Of a stretch of 45,775 bases of DNA, positions 6,079 to 14,519 are shown piece by piece. How positions within the stretch are numbered: the first letter of the stretch is position 1; the number at the start of each line of letters is the position of its first letter. The notes beneath the pieces are model-generated. The model was given only the letters and a program-made list of their open reading frames with translations, was not told the DNA's origin and did not search any database. Source of the DNA: a virus; IMG/VR virus record IMGVR_UViG_3300028024_000171, positions 1 to 45,775 of that record, one strand, 5' to 3'. A program made the position numbers and the translations under genes.

Positions 6079-8079
6079 CTATGCTGCCTTGATGTACTGG
6101 ATCACGCAAACGCCGCTTGTGCCCGCTGTCGCGGCCTGGGAGCCGCCAGAACTACCACCGTTCCCGCCGGCCCCACAGTTCGACGGGCCATAACCGCCGC
6201 CGCCTCCGCCGCCGCCATAGACACTGCCGCTGGTGTTCATTCCGTTTTTTCCAGCACCACCATACCCGCCACCGCCACCGCCGCCAGCAGCGGAGGAGGC
6301 TCCATTTCCTACGCCCCCTACACCACCAGTACCGCCGAAACCGCCGCCGCCCGCGCCCCCGGAGGAATAGGCATTCGTGCTGTTACCGCCAACTCCACCG
6401 TAGCCGCCGCCGCCCGCACCGCTTACATAAGGACCAACTCCAGCAGCACCAGAACCAGAGAACTCAAAGCCTAAACTTGTTGTATTTGTTCCTGCTAATG
6501 CAGTAGTGGTATTCCATGTGGATCCGCCTCTACCGCCATAAGTTCCTCCGGTTCCGCCACCCGCGCCACTGCCGCCACTACTACTAGGTGCGCCACCGCC
6601 GCCGCCGCCGCCATAGGTCCCACCATTCCCACCGCTGCCGCCACTGGCGGATGACATAATTCCACCGCCACCGCCGCCACCGCCGTATGACCCGTTTCCT
6701 CCTGGATAGCTGGCTTGCCCACCACCACCGCCACCCCCAGACCCTCCATTGCCCCCGTTGCCAAGAGAGATACCGGCAGAACCACCAGACGCGGAAATGT
6801 AGGAGCCGAAAGACGTAACGCCTCCAGCCGATCCAACTGAACCGCCCGCACCGATTGTAACGGCTACAGATGAAATAGCGCTTACATCAATCAGGCTCGG
6901 CATATAGGCCATGTAACCGCTACCGCCGCCACCCCCACCATAATTAGATCCTCCGACACTACCACCAGCGCCACCGCCGATCACGCGCACAAATATAGAT
7001 GTGACGCCATCCGGCCGGTTCCATGTTCCGCTGGCTGTAATCAGTTCGGTTATAAATTCTGCCGAACCGCCAGCGCTAACAGTAAAAAAATTTGCACCGT
7101 CGTAGTACACCGTAGCAATCTGCCCGGCCTTGACGTTGGCCGCCTTTCCGGTGGAACTATATAGGCTTTTCGCACCCAACGAATTGAAGTTGAGCGTCAC
7201 GGCCGCGCCGTCCGCGTGAAATTTCACGGTGCGCCGTAAGCCTGCGGTATAGCCGGTGATAGAGGCATCTGCCACCGTGTAGGATGGAGCCGTGCCGGCT
7301 GTGGTAAGCACCGTATTGATGTTCTGCAGCGCCGTCACATCACTGGCCTGCGCCTTGGCGTCTACCAGCGCCTTGAGCCCCGCAAGGTACAGCTGCGCCG
7401 TGGTCCACGCCGCCTGCCCGGAGGGGGCCGTGGTGTTGACTTGGCTTGCCGCCAGGCCGCCGCTGGCGATGATGGCGTCGATGTACTCCTGCAGATCGGC
7501 GATGATCTCGTCGATGCGCGGCTGCAGGTCGGGCTGGGGGGCAAATTCCGCTACGCCGCAGACGCCGCCGTCGAACCGCTCGTCGGTGATGTCGCCGACG
7601 AGGATCGCCGGCTGCCCCGGTTTGATGAGCACCCGCGCGAGAGATATCTCGTAGACCTCCTCCGTGCGAGTGAGCGCAGGCGCGGAAGGTGATGCGGCCT
7701 CCGTGCCCTTGACGACGGCCGCTGCGATTTTGCGCCCGGAGAGCGTATAGTTGGCGTCGTACCGCAGCACCACCCGATCGATGCGGTTGTACTGGATCGG
7801 CGCGTCATGCAGCAGCGTCCGGACCGCGGCGCCGCCGGTACCGTCGTCCGCGAGCAGGTACCACCGCCCCTTGATCCAGGCCAGCCCTGGGGCGATCTGG
7901 GTGGAGTAGTCATAGCTGCCCGGACTGACCTTGAGCTTTGTGCCTCCCTCCTGCACACCGTTGGTTACCAGGTGTTCAAACGGGATCGTTATGTCGCTGG
8001 CGACATAGACGCGCTCGTCGCCGGCGCTGCCCGGCGTCGGATCGATACTGTCCCAAAATCCGCTTTTCTCCTGTATCAC
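6079..8079 (-). CDS. glycine-rich tail fibre or receptor-binding protein
   Basis: 666 residues, GTG start at 8079. The N-terminal ~210 residues look like a structural attachment domain (GFWDSIDPTPGSAGDERVY, QIAPGLAWIKGRWYLLADD, ARVLIKPGQPAILVGDITD). They are followed by a short helical linker (PRIDEIIADLQEYIDAIIAS), an Ala/Thr-rich region and, from about residue 340, a domain opening with ELITASGTWNRPDGVTSIFV. From about 360 to the end it is extremely rich in Gly, Ser, Tyr and Asn, with runs such as GGGGGGSGY. Such Gly-rich domains end phage adhesins and form polyglycine sandwiches at fibre tips. Its place after the tail-associated protein and before lysis genes fits host recognition. Confidence 0.75.
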   Translation of the reverse strand: MIQEKSGFWDSIDPTPGSAGDERVYVASDITIPFEHLVTNGVQEGGTKLKVSPGSYDYSTQIAPGLAWIKGRWYLLADDGTGGAAVRTLLHDAPIQYNRIDRVVLRYDANYTLSGRKIAAAVVKGTEAASPSAPALTRTEEVYEISLARVLIKPGQPAILVGDITDERFDGGVCGVAEFAPQPDLQPRIDEIIADLQEYIDAIIASGGLAASQVNTTAPSGQAAWTTAQLYLAGLKALVDAKAQASDVTALQNINTVLTTAGTAPSYTVADASITGYTAGLRRTVKFHADGAAVTLNFNSLGAKSLYSSTGKAANVKAGQIATVYYDGANFFTVSAGGSAEFITELITASGTWNRPDGVTSIFVRVIGGGAGGSVGGSNYGGGGGGSGYMAYMPSLIDVSAISSVAVTIGAGGSVGSAGGVTSFGSYISASGGSAGISLGNGGNGGSGGGGGGGQASYPGGNGSYGGGGGGGGIMSSASGGSGGNGGTYGGGGGGGAPSSSGGSGAGGGTGGTYGGRGGSTWNTTTALAGTNTTSLGFEFSGSGAAGVGPYVSGAGGGGYGGVGGNSTNAYSSGGAGGGGFGGTGGVGGVGNGASSAAGGGGGGGYGGAGKNGMNTSGSVYGGGGGGGGYGPSNCGAGGNGGSSGGSQAATAGTSGVCVIQYIKAA

Positions 8080-8085
8080 ATGCCC

Positions 8086-9267
8086 TCACATCCTTTTCTG
8101 CAGTTCAATGATCCGGTCTTTAAGCTCCAGGGCGCTGCTGCCCAGCGTGACCTCCACGGTGGAGCCGCTGCGCTCGTAGACCTCCCGGGCCGCCATGACG
8201 CGCGCATCAAGACGCAGGCGGCCGCCCAGGACGTCCACGATGGCCGTGACCTTGTCCCCGACGTCCCAGTCCACGCAGTAGACAAACGAGCCTCCGGGCG
8301 TCACCGTGGCCTCCAGGCCGCGGATGTACTTCCATCCGTCCCGCAGCTTTTGCAGCCCGGACGAGATCAGCGCGGCGGGGTCGTCCTCGTTGCCGACGCT
8401 GATCCAGCCCTCCCGCCGGTCCCAGCCGGCGATAGGGTCCGTCAGCTGCTGCCCGGCGTCGTTCACGTAGGCGGTAAGCACCAATTGGTTCTCGTCCTCC
8501 CCCGCGCCGCCCAGGTACGGGGCGTTGACAAACTCGCTCTTATCCCAAAGGTACCGGCTCACGATGATGTTGCCGAAGCCCTCTGAAAACGCCACCGGGC
8601 TGTTGCCCTCGGCGTTGCCCTGCGTGAGATCCCGGCCGGGGACCGCCACGAAAACGATCCGTTTGTTGCGGACGTCCAGGCGCATGTCCCAGCCCATATC
8701 CGTCCACTTACCGATCGCCGGCAGGACGTCCTCCAGGCGCTCGTCGTGTTGGCACTGCCAGGGCGTCGTGATCCCGCGGGGAGGGACCGCGAGATCATCG
8801 AGTACGACGCCCTGCAGCGCCCGATTGGCGTCAGTGGGACTGACGATGTGCCTGTCAACGTAATGCCGGTATACTTCTTCGGCGGTGCCGGCGACGCGGT
8901 CCCAGCCGAGCGCCGCGGGGTCCTCAGTCGCCGTGGGCGGCACGATGACGCGCCGGTGCACAAGGCCCTTGAGCATGCGCCCCTCGACCGTAACGTATTT
9001 GGGACCGCGGTCGCGAGAGGTGTCCACGCTTTGTACGAGCCCCGCCCTGGCGTCGGACTGCCCCAGACAGATGATCCGCCCCTCCTGCAGCTTGCCCGCG
9101 TCTACGGCCCGTACAGGCAGCGCCAGGCTAAAACGGCCGATGCCGGTATGCTGCCGCTCCATGGCGAGGCTGGTGTACTCGCTGATCAAGCCCACCTGCT
9201 CAAAAGACGGCAGGTCGTACACCCATATATCGCGGTTGGTGGGACGCGGCCGGTAAAGCTCATACAT
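8086..9267 (-). CDS. siphovirus ReqiPepy6 Gp37-like tail protein
   Basis: 393 residues. The opening (RDIWVYDLPSFEQVGLISEY), the GRFSLALPVRAVDAGKLQEGRII region, the YVTVEGRMLKGLVHRRVI segment and the ending (RVMAAREVYERSGSTVEVTLG) match the Gp37-like family (Siphovirus ReqiPepy6 Gp37-like), found downstream of the distal tail protein in many siphophages of Gram-positive hosts. It is thought to be a tail-associated baseplate component whose N-terminal half resembles phage tail hub proteins. The ATG follows a GGGGGTGTG element and lies four bases after the distal tail gene. Confidence 0.8.
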   Translation of the reverse strand: MYELYRPRPTNRDIWVYDLPSFEQVGLISEYTSLAMERQHTGIGRFSLALPVRAVDAGKLQEGRIICLGQSDARAGLVQSVDTSRDRGPKYVTVEGRMLKGLVHRRVIVPPTATEDPAALGWDRVAGTAEEVYRHYVDRHIVSPTDANRALQGVVLDDLAVPPRGITTPWQCQHDERLEDVLPAIGKWTDMGWDMRLDVRNKRIVFVAVPGRDLTQGNAEGNSPVAFSEGFGNIIVSRYLWDKSEFVNAPYLGGAGEDENQLVLTAYVNDAGQQLTDPIAGWDRREGWISVGNEDDPAALISSGLQKLRDGWKYIRGLEATVTPGGSFVYCVDWDVGDKVTAIVDVLGGRLRLDARVMAAREVYERSGSTVEVTLGSSALELKDRIIELQKRM

Positions 9268-9270
9268 GGC

Positions 9271-10161
9271 TCACACCCCCGCAAAGGCACTCGCCCACCG
9301 CAGCGTGACGGTGGCCGTCGCGATATCATCCGCGCCGCTGTCATACGCGACATCGTTGGCGCCGGGCTGCAGCTGCCAGAACTCCCAGCCAGTCAGGTCC
9401 ACGTCCTTGAGGATATCCAGCGCCTTGGCTCGCTCCCCGGTAAGCCCGTTGATGAGCTCCACCGTCTTGGCCAGGGTGTTGGTATTGACATAGATCGTCT
9501 CGTAGACCTGCAGGGCGCGGTTAAAGGCCATATACCGGCCGGTGGTCAGGTTGGTGATCTTTGGCAGCACCGCGGGGCCGGTGATCCATACCTCGAAGCC
9601 CGTCGTCACGTCGCCCAGGTTGACGACCGTCGCCCGGTACCCCCCGCGCCCGAACGTAACGCCCGGGCGGCGGATTGTGAAGGGGAACTGAAAGCGCCCG
9701 GTGCGGTAGGCGATCGCCGCCTCGTTGGTGGCCACGATCGCGCGCCAGACGGGATCGGGGCAGTGGATCGTCAGGCTGACCGGCTTGTAGTGGCCGTTGA
9801 TCTGCATGCGGGCGTCCTCGTCCAGCGGGTCGGTAACGACGCCGGCGATCCAGTAGCTGCCGTAGTCGTTGGTGTATTCGATGCGCAAAGGCTCCTTGCT
9901 GCCGATCACGGCGTTGAGCTGCTGCAGCCGCTGGTACATCGTGTACTGGTCCTCGCCGTAGACGTACCCGGAGAAATCCATCTCCCGGGGCTCGTAAAAA
10001 GCTCCGTCCAGCGTCTCGCCGTCCTGGGCGGAGGATTGCGACGATAAAATGAGGATCTCCGGCTTGCCACTGCCCCGGAGATCCTCGAACACAAAAGGCG
10101 TCGGTCTGTCGAGCGTAAAATCCGCCTCGCCGCGCGAGGAGATAAATTTGAGCCTGCGCAC
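9271..10161 (-). CDS. distal tail protein (Dit family)
   Basis: 296 residues from GTG 10161, which sits seven bases after AAGGGAGG; the ATG at 10167 lies inside that ribosome binding site and is less likely. The protein begins VRRLKFISSRGEADFTLDRP, a typical start for siphophage distal tail (Sipho_tail/Dit) proteins, and carries the insertion-ring style middle (GYVYGEDQYTMYQRLQQLNA) followed by a second beta domain (TTGFEVWITGPAVLPKITN). Dit hexamers form the hub at the tail tip, joining the tail tube to the adsorption apparatus. Its position directly after the tape measure gene supports this. Confidence 0.85.
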   Translation of the reverse strand: MRRLKFISSRGEADFTLDRPTPFVFEDLRGSGKPEILILSSQSSAQDGETLDGAFYEPREMDFSGYVYGEDQYTMYQRLQQLNAVIGSKEPLRIEYTNDYGSYWIAGVVTDPLDEDARMQINGHYKPVSLTIHCPDPVWRAIVATNEAAIAYRTGRFQFPFTIRRPGVTFGRGGYRATVVNLGDVTTGFEVWITGPAVLPKITNLTTGRYMAFNRALQVYETIYVNTNTLAKTVELINGLTGERAKALDILKDVDLTGWEFWQLQPGANDVAYDSGADDIATATVTLRWASAFAGV

Positions 10162-10174
10162 CTGCATCCCTCCC

Positions 10175-13100
10175 TTAGATCAGCTTGGCGAGCTTCTCCG
10201 ATTCACGCCGCAGCGCCTTGGCGGTTTGGTATGGCGACGGCACGGGCTGCTGCAGCACCACAGTCTGCTCGACTTTCACGAGCTTGGCGCCGGTATCCCG
10301 CCGGGTTCCGCTGCCGGCAGCGACTGCGGCCTGGGCGGCCATGGCGGCCGGACGGACGTTGTTGTACGCCCAGTTGTCCATGGCCCGCTGCGCCCGGGTG
10401 TACATGCCGGTGATCGCAGCGTCAGGCGCCGCGGCGAAAGCGGCGATCCTGCTGGCGATATCGCTCACCCCGGCGGTGGCGCTTGTTTTGCCTGATGTGC
10501 CGCCGGCGCTTTCGTATACGTCGCGGTGCACCGTGGTCACGGTGATGGGCTTTTGTGCTTCGGTGCGCATCCGGGCGATCTCGTCCAGGATGGCGTCGAT
10601 CTTGGGCTTCAACCCGCCGTACAGCTGAGAGCCCAGCAGCTTGCCCTTCTCCAGATACTCCGGCGCGTACTTCTCCAGCAGCGCGATGATATCGGCTTGC
10701 GTCTTTTCGTTGAGAAATGCAAGCGCCTGCTGCTGGATGCTCTCGGCGGTGAGCCGCGCCGCCCAGTAATCCTGCGCGGCTTTGAGCCGGGCGTTGAGGG
10801 CGTCGGTCTCGGCCTTGGCCTGCGCCTCGATAGTCTTGATCTGCGCGTCGGCGCCGTCCCGGATGGCGTCCTGCTGATCCTTGAGGGCCTGTTTCTGATC
10901 CTCCAGCTGCTCCTGGGCGTGCCGCTTGGATATACTCTCCTCCAGCGCGGCGATCTGCTCAGTCAGCTTCTGGCGGTTCTGCTCATCCTTCTCGTAGGCG
11001 AGCTGCTGCTGCAGGCGCTGCATCTTGTCGGCGTCCGTGGCGTCCTGATCGGCGCGGGTCTGCGCCTTGTACAGGGCGTCCAGCGCGGCGATCTGGTCGT
11101 TGATGGCGTCGATCCGCTCGTCGGCCGCGGCGCGGACGGCGTCGGTCTGCGCCTGCTCCCAGGCGTTCACCGTGCTGATGCTGTCCTGGATGGCCGACAG
11201 CTCCGCGTCCCGCTGTTCTTCCACGCTGGCCGTGATAGCGCTGGTGATCGCGTCGGCGAAGTCGTCATACTGCTCCATCATGCTCTTGCGGGCTTCGTAC
11301 AGGCGTTTTTCAATATCCAGACGCTGATCGGCCGTCAGTTTTTCCCGCTGCAGGAGGCGCTGCAGGTACGCGATATTCGCGTCCTCCAGCTCGTTGTTGA
11401 CCTGCAGCTGGGCATACTCGCGTTCCTTTTCCAGACGCTGGCGTTCTTTGGAGGACAGCTTCTCGTTTTGGAGCAGCTCGTCGATGTGATCGAGATAGAC
11501 CTGGGCGTACTCCCCTTCCGCGTCCTTCACGCGGTCGATCATGTCCAGCTCTTCCTCCCAGGGCTTTTTACGGGCGGAGCCGCCGCCGCTCTTAAACTCA
11601 ACCCCAGGTTGACCCAGCAGCTTAAGCAACGGAGCCAGCTGAGCGGCGGCCGCCTCTCCTGCCAGACCCGTCTGCTTTAGGCTTTCGATCGTTTTAATCA
11701 GAGAAACGCGCAGCAGCTCCTGAGCGTTGAGCGCTTCCGTCAGACCCTGATCCGCCAGCTGGGAATATGCAGTGATATTGCCCTCGATGGCTCCCTTTGT
11801 GGTGTGGAATTCCTTGGCCAGACCCGCCAACGCCTCGTTATATTCTTTGGTACCCTTTTTTCCTTCCTTGACGGTATCGGCATATTGCTTGATTTTCTTT
11901 GCTTCCGTCACGGCCGTGTTGGACTTCTGGATTTTATCCAGCGCTTTCTCTTGATCGGCCCATTGCTTGACAGCCTCGGAGCCGTCCGCCGTCGCTTGGT
12001 TCAGTAGTTCTTGGGCGGCTTTCAAGCGATCGGTGTTCGTAATCGCTTCCTCGACATAGGCGCGGAACTGTTCAGCTGTATAACCATATTGCTGTGCCCT
12101 TTGCATTTCGAGGTTGACCAAGTACTGTTGAGCGGCGGTCAGCGTGCCGAGAGACTGGACTTCCGCTTCATATTGAATGGTACGGGTTTGCGCGTCGCTA
12201 GATTGAAGCCCTGCGAGTGTTTTTCTGGCCGTAATTTCATCTTCTAAGGCCTCTGCAATCTCCTGCTGAATTTGCAGATTTCGCAGCTCGATTCCCTCCG
12301 CGCTGCGGCCATTGAGGTCTCCGCTTATATCCCCGGATGCGAGGCGTTTTTCGTTTTCGGCCTGTTCTTTCTGCAGATCCTGCCGCCGCTTAATTGCCGC
12401 GCTGATCCCCTGGACGGCTTGCTCTTCTTTTTCAGCGTTTTCCCTGAGCGTCTGATCCGCTGAAAGTAGCAGAAGCTCTTTCTTTGCCTTAATTTGCTCG
12501 TCAACAAGATCAATCTGCTCCTGAATCTTTGCATTACCGGCGACAATAGCGTTGCCCTCGTTATCATATCCGGTTACCAATTCGGGAGATTGATCCGCGA
12601 TTTTCTGCCGGGCGGCGGCAAGTTCGTCTGTGGTCGCAGTGCCTTTTTGCAAAAGAGCTTGATAATCTCGAATCGCGGCCTGTTCTTGCTGCGCGGCGCT
12701 GATGCTATCCCGAAGAGTCTGGGTGTAATTAGTAGCACTTTGCGCCGCGTTCTCCGAGGCCGCAGCTAAACCTGCGAGCGCCGCAGCCACCCCAGCAATA
12801 ATACCGATAACGCCCAGGGATGCCGTAAACTCGATATTAGCTTTTGCCGCCATGGCCATCGCCGTGCGATACCCATTGACCACAATCGTAATTCCTGCAA
12901 AAGCGACCGTTCCGGCCGTCAGCGCCGCAGCAAGCGCAGGATTTTGTTGTACAAATTTGGTGATTTCCTCGACTACCGGCGTCAGTAAGCCTAAAAACGG
13001 ACGGAGCCCATTTTGCATAGCAGAGCCAAAAGCTTGTTCTGCTTTGAGCGTCGCGGCACTTAATTCCGCCTGCGTACCAGCAAACGTAGCTGCATACTTT

Positions 13101-13807
13101 GCGGCGTCGCCCACCTGGAAGCGGGTTTCCTTCATGATGCCGTTATATTCGGCTTGCCGTTTCTCGGCAATGGTGAGCGAATCAACGCCCTTGCCAATTT
13201 GCTGGGCGTACTCTTTCCACATGACTGACACGTTTTTCGTCACGCCCGCGTTGTCAACAAGGATGCTGTTCTCGTTTTTTAGACCTTCCGTTGCGCTGCG
13301 GACCGCCTCGCCCATCGAAAGGGACGCCTGCCGACCGAAAGCGGCTGAATCCTTCAAGCGGTTCAGCATATCGACCGCCTGCCGGGTATCAAAACCGCGG
13401 GAGAGAAGATTCTTGAATGCAGTCGCGGCGTCGGATACAGGGATGAGCCCGTCAGCGGTCAGACTACTGAGCGCCTGCTGCATCGTCCCGAAGTCCTGCC
13501 CAGTGCCCTCGGTAACGCTGCGAAGGCCGGTAAGCGCGGATGTATACTGGTTCGCCGCGTCGATGCCGGACTTTATGGCGCGTACGATCGCTGCGAAAGC
13601 GGCTGTCGCTGCTGCTGATGCCATAGCATAGGACGCTGCCTGATCCTGCGAGGAGTTTTTTACTGCATCGGATTGCTGTTTAGCATCGTTTTTTGTTTTG
13701 GTCGTAAATTCGTCAAGGCGCTGCCCCGCCGCAGCAAGGCCTTGCTCCAAGGCGGTCATGCGGATACGTAGCTCCAGCACGAGATTGTCAACTACCTGAT
13801 CAGCCAT
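10175..13807 (-). CDS. tail tape measure protein
   Basis: 1210 residues. ATG 13807 is chosen because AGGAGGTGCGTTT is directly upstream; the longer frame to 13843 runs through a terminator hairpin. The N-terminus (VDNLVLELRIRMTALEQGLA) leads into long coiled-coil helices. A hydrophobic region around residues 290-350 (AALTAGTVAFAGITIVV, GVIGIIAGVAAALAGLAAA) is typical of tape measure proteins and is thought to help DNA cross the membrane. The C-terminal half is dominated by Gln/Glu/Lys/Arg coiled coils (QRLEKEREYAQLQVN, EQIAALEESISKRHAQEQLE). The protein sets tail length; by the usual rule of about 0.15 nm per residue, a tail near 180 nm is expected. Confidence 0.9.
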   Translation of the reverse strand: MADQVVDNLVLELRIRMTALEQGLAAAGQRLDEFTTKTKNDAKQQSDAVKNSSQDQAASYAMASAAATAAFAAIVRAIKSGIDAANQYTSALTGLRSVTEGTGQDFGTMQQALSSLTADGLIPVSDAATAFKNLLSRGFDTRQAVDMLNRLKDSAAFGRQASLSMGEAVRSATEGLKNENSILVDNAGVTKNVSVMWKEYAQQIGKGVDSLTIAEKRQAEYNGIMKETRFQVGDAAKYAATFAGTQAELSAATLKAEQAFGSAMQNGLRPFLGLLTPVVEEITKFVQQNPALAAALTAGTVAFAGITIVVNGYRTAMAMAAKANIEFTASLGVIGIIAGVAAALAGLAAASENAAQSATNYTQTLRDSISAAQQEQAAIRDYQALLQKGTATTDELAAARQKIADQSPELVTGYDNEGNAIVAGNAKIQEQIDLVDEQIKAKKELLLLSADQTLRENAEKEEQAVQGISAAIKRRQDLQKEQAENEKRLASGDISGDLNGRSAEGIELRNLQIQQEIAEALEDEITARKTLAGLQSSDAQTRTIQYEAEVQSLGTLTAAQQYLVNLEMQRAQQYGYTAEQFRAYVEEAITNTDRLKAAQELLNQATADGSEAVKQWADQEKALDKIQKSNTAVTEAKKIKQYADTVKEGKKGTKEYNEALAGLAKEFHTTKGAIEGNITAYSQLADQGLTEALNAQELLRVSLIKTIESLKQTGLAGEAAAAQLAPLLKLLGQPGVEFKSGGGSARKKPWEEELDMIDRVKDAEGEYAQVYLDHIDELLQNEKLSSKERQRLEKEREYAQLQVNNELEDANIAYLQRLLQREKLTADQRLDIEKRLYEARKSMMEQYDDFADAITSAITASVEEQRDAELSAIQDSISTVNAWEQAQTDAVRAAADERIDAINDQIAALDALYKAQTRADQDATDADKMQRLQQQLAYEKDEQNRQKLTEQIAALEESISKRHAQEQLEDQKQALKDQQDAIRDGADAQIKTIEAQAKAETDALNARLKAAQDYWAARLTAESIQQQALAFLNEKTQADIIALLEKYAPEYLEKGKLLGSQLYGGLKPKIDAILDEIARMRTEAQKPITVTTVHRDVYESAGGTSGKTSATAGVSDIASRIAAFAAAPDAAITGMYTRAQRAMDNWAYNNVRPAAMAAQAAVAAGSGTRRDTGAKLVKVEQTVVLQQPVPSPYQTAKALRRESEKLAKLI

Positions 13808-13831
13808 AAACGCACCTCCTAAGGGCATAAG

Positions 13832-13852
13832 AAAAACGCCCATAGCCGGGCG
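13832..13852 (-). terminator. terminator between the lipoprotein gene and the tape measure gene
   Basis: On the minus strand CGCCC-6-GGGCG (13852-13837) is followed by TTTTT (13836-13832). It lies 23 bases after the lipoprotein stop and just before the ribosome binding site of the tape measure gene. A terminator at this point supports an inserted independent cassette, and means that late transcription must read through or restart. Confidence 0.65.
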
Positions 13853-13874
13853 CTTTTAATGTGAATGATTTTTT

Positions 13875-14519
13875 CTAAAGCCCCGACGCGTCGGGAGTAA
13901 CATCTGGGGCTTTATTGTCTTTGTAGCGTATAAAAAGACTTATGTTAAAATTATCCCCACTTAACAAGGCAATTATTTCTGTAGTTGCTGTATTCCATTT
14001 AGTATAATAAGCAAGGTGCCCGGCAGATACCGCCATACCATAATCACCTGGGGAATCCTTATACAAATCATCTTTCCAGATTTCATTATCCTCTGCCGGT
14101 TGCCCATACTTGGAGACCAAAGCCTCTTTAATGTTTTTATAATCGTCTACATAGTCAGTTTTGTTGGTGTGCTGTTGATCAAAAAAATAAACGCCAGAAC
14201 TAACTTTATCGCCATTATAAGTATACCCAAGGGTTACAGGAAATCCCATGATCTCAAGCCCATCATAATAATCTCCGTCAGATCCCACACGAGAAGGCTC
14301 TTTTCCCTCACTTGTTATTACTTCGTTGCGAGACATTCCCCACGTTATATTCCGAAAATCGGCATCGGGAATGGGTGTAGGTGCTGGAGTAGGTGTCGGC
14401 GCAGGAATAGGGGTGGGCGTCGGCGTAGCAGCGCCCATCGTCGCAACGGGCTTCGCCGCCGGCGCCGCGCAGCCAGCAAGCATTAAAACCACCAGAAGGG
14501 CCACAAGCAGCTTTTTCAT
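13875..14519 (-). CDS. lipoprotein, probable moron gene
   Basis: 214 residues. The N-terminus MKKLLVALLVVLMLAGCAAP is a lipoprotein signal with lipobox LAGC, so Cys17 should be lipidated and the protein anchored on the outer face of the cell membrane. A Pro/Thr linker follows (TPTPTPIPAPTPTPAPTP), then a globular domain starting NITWGMSRNEVITSEGKEPS, a pattern seen in several clostridial extracellular proteins of unknown function. Base composition is clearly AT-richer than in the tail genes around it, and it has its own downstream terminator. It overlaps the previous gene by four bases. Tail modules do not normally contain a lipoprotein; surface lipoproteins encoded by prophages often block superinfection, but that role is an inference here. 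Confidence 0.8.
   Translation of the reverse strand: MKKLLVALLVVLMLAGCAAPAAKPVATMGAATPTPTPIPAPTPTPAPTPIPDADFRNITWGMSRNEVITSEGKEPSRVGSDGDYYDGLEIMGFPVTLGYTYNGDKVSSGVYFFDQQHTNKTDYVDDYKNIKEALVSKYGQPAEDNEIWKDDLYKDSPGDYGMAVSAGHLAYYTKWNTATTEIIALLSGDNFNISLFIRYKDNKAPDVTPDASGL

Noticed and set aside
6140-6980. Dense short repeats that might be a CRISPR or satellite
   Set aside because: They are repeated glycine codons in the fibre gene, with no regular spacer-repeat length.
8746-10047. 433-residue plus-strand open frame opposite the tail genes
   Set aside because: Antisense shadow of the Gp37-like and distal tail genes; composition rich in Arg, Gly and Val with no recognisable domain.
10526-11680. 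384-residue plus-strand open frame opposite the tape measure gene
   Set aside because: Leu-rich mirror of the coiled-coil codons of the tape measure gene; no start signals and no domain.
13882-13895. 14-base perfect palindrome CCCGACGCGTCGGG near the end of the lipoprotein gene
   Set aside because: It lies within the coding end and is not followed by a T-run; with such GC-rich codons it may be chance, and the better terminator is at 13832-13852.
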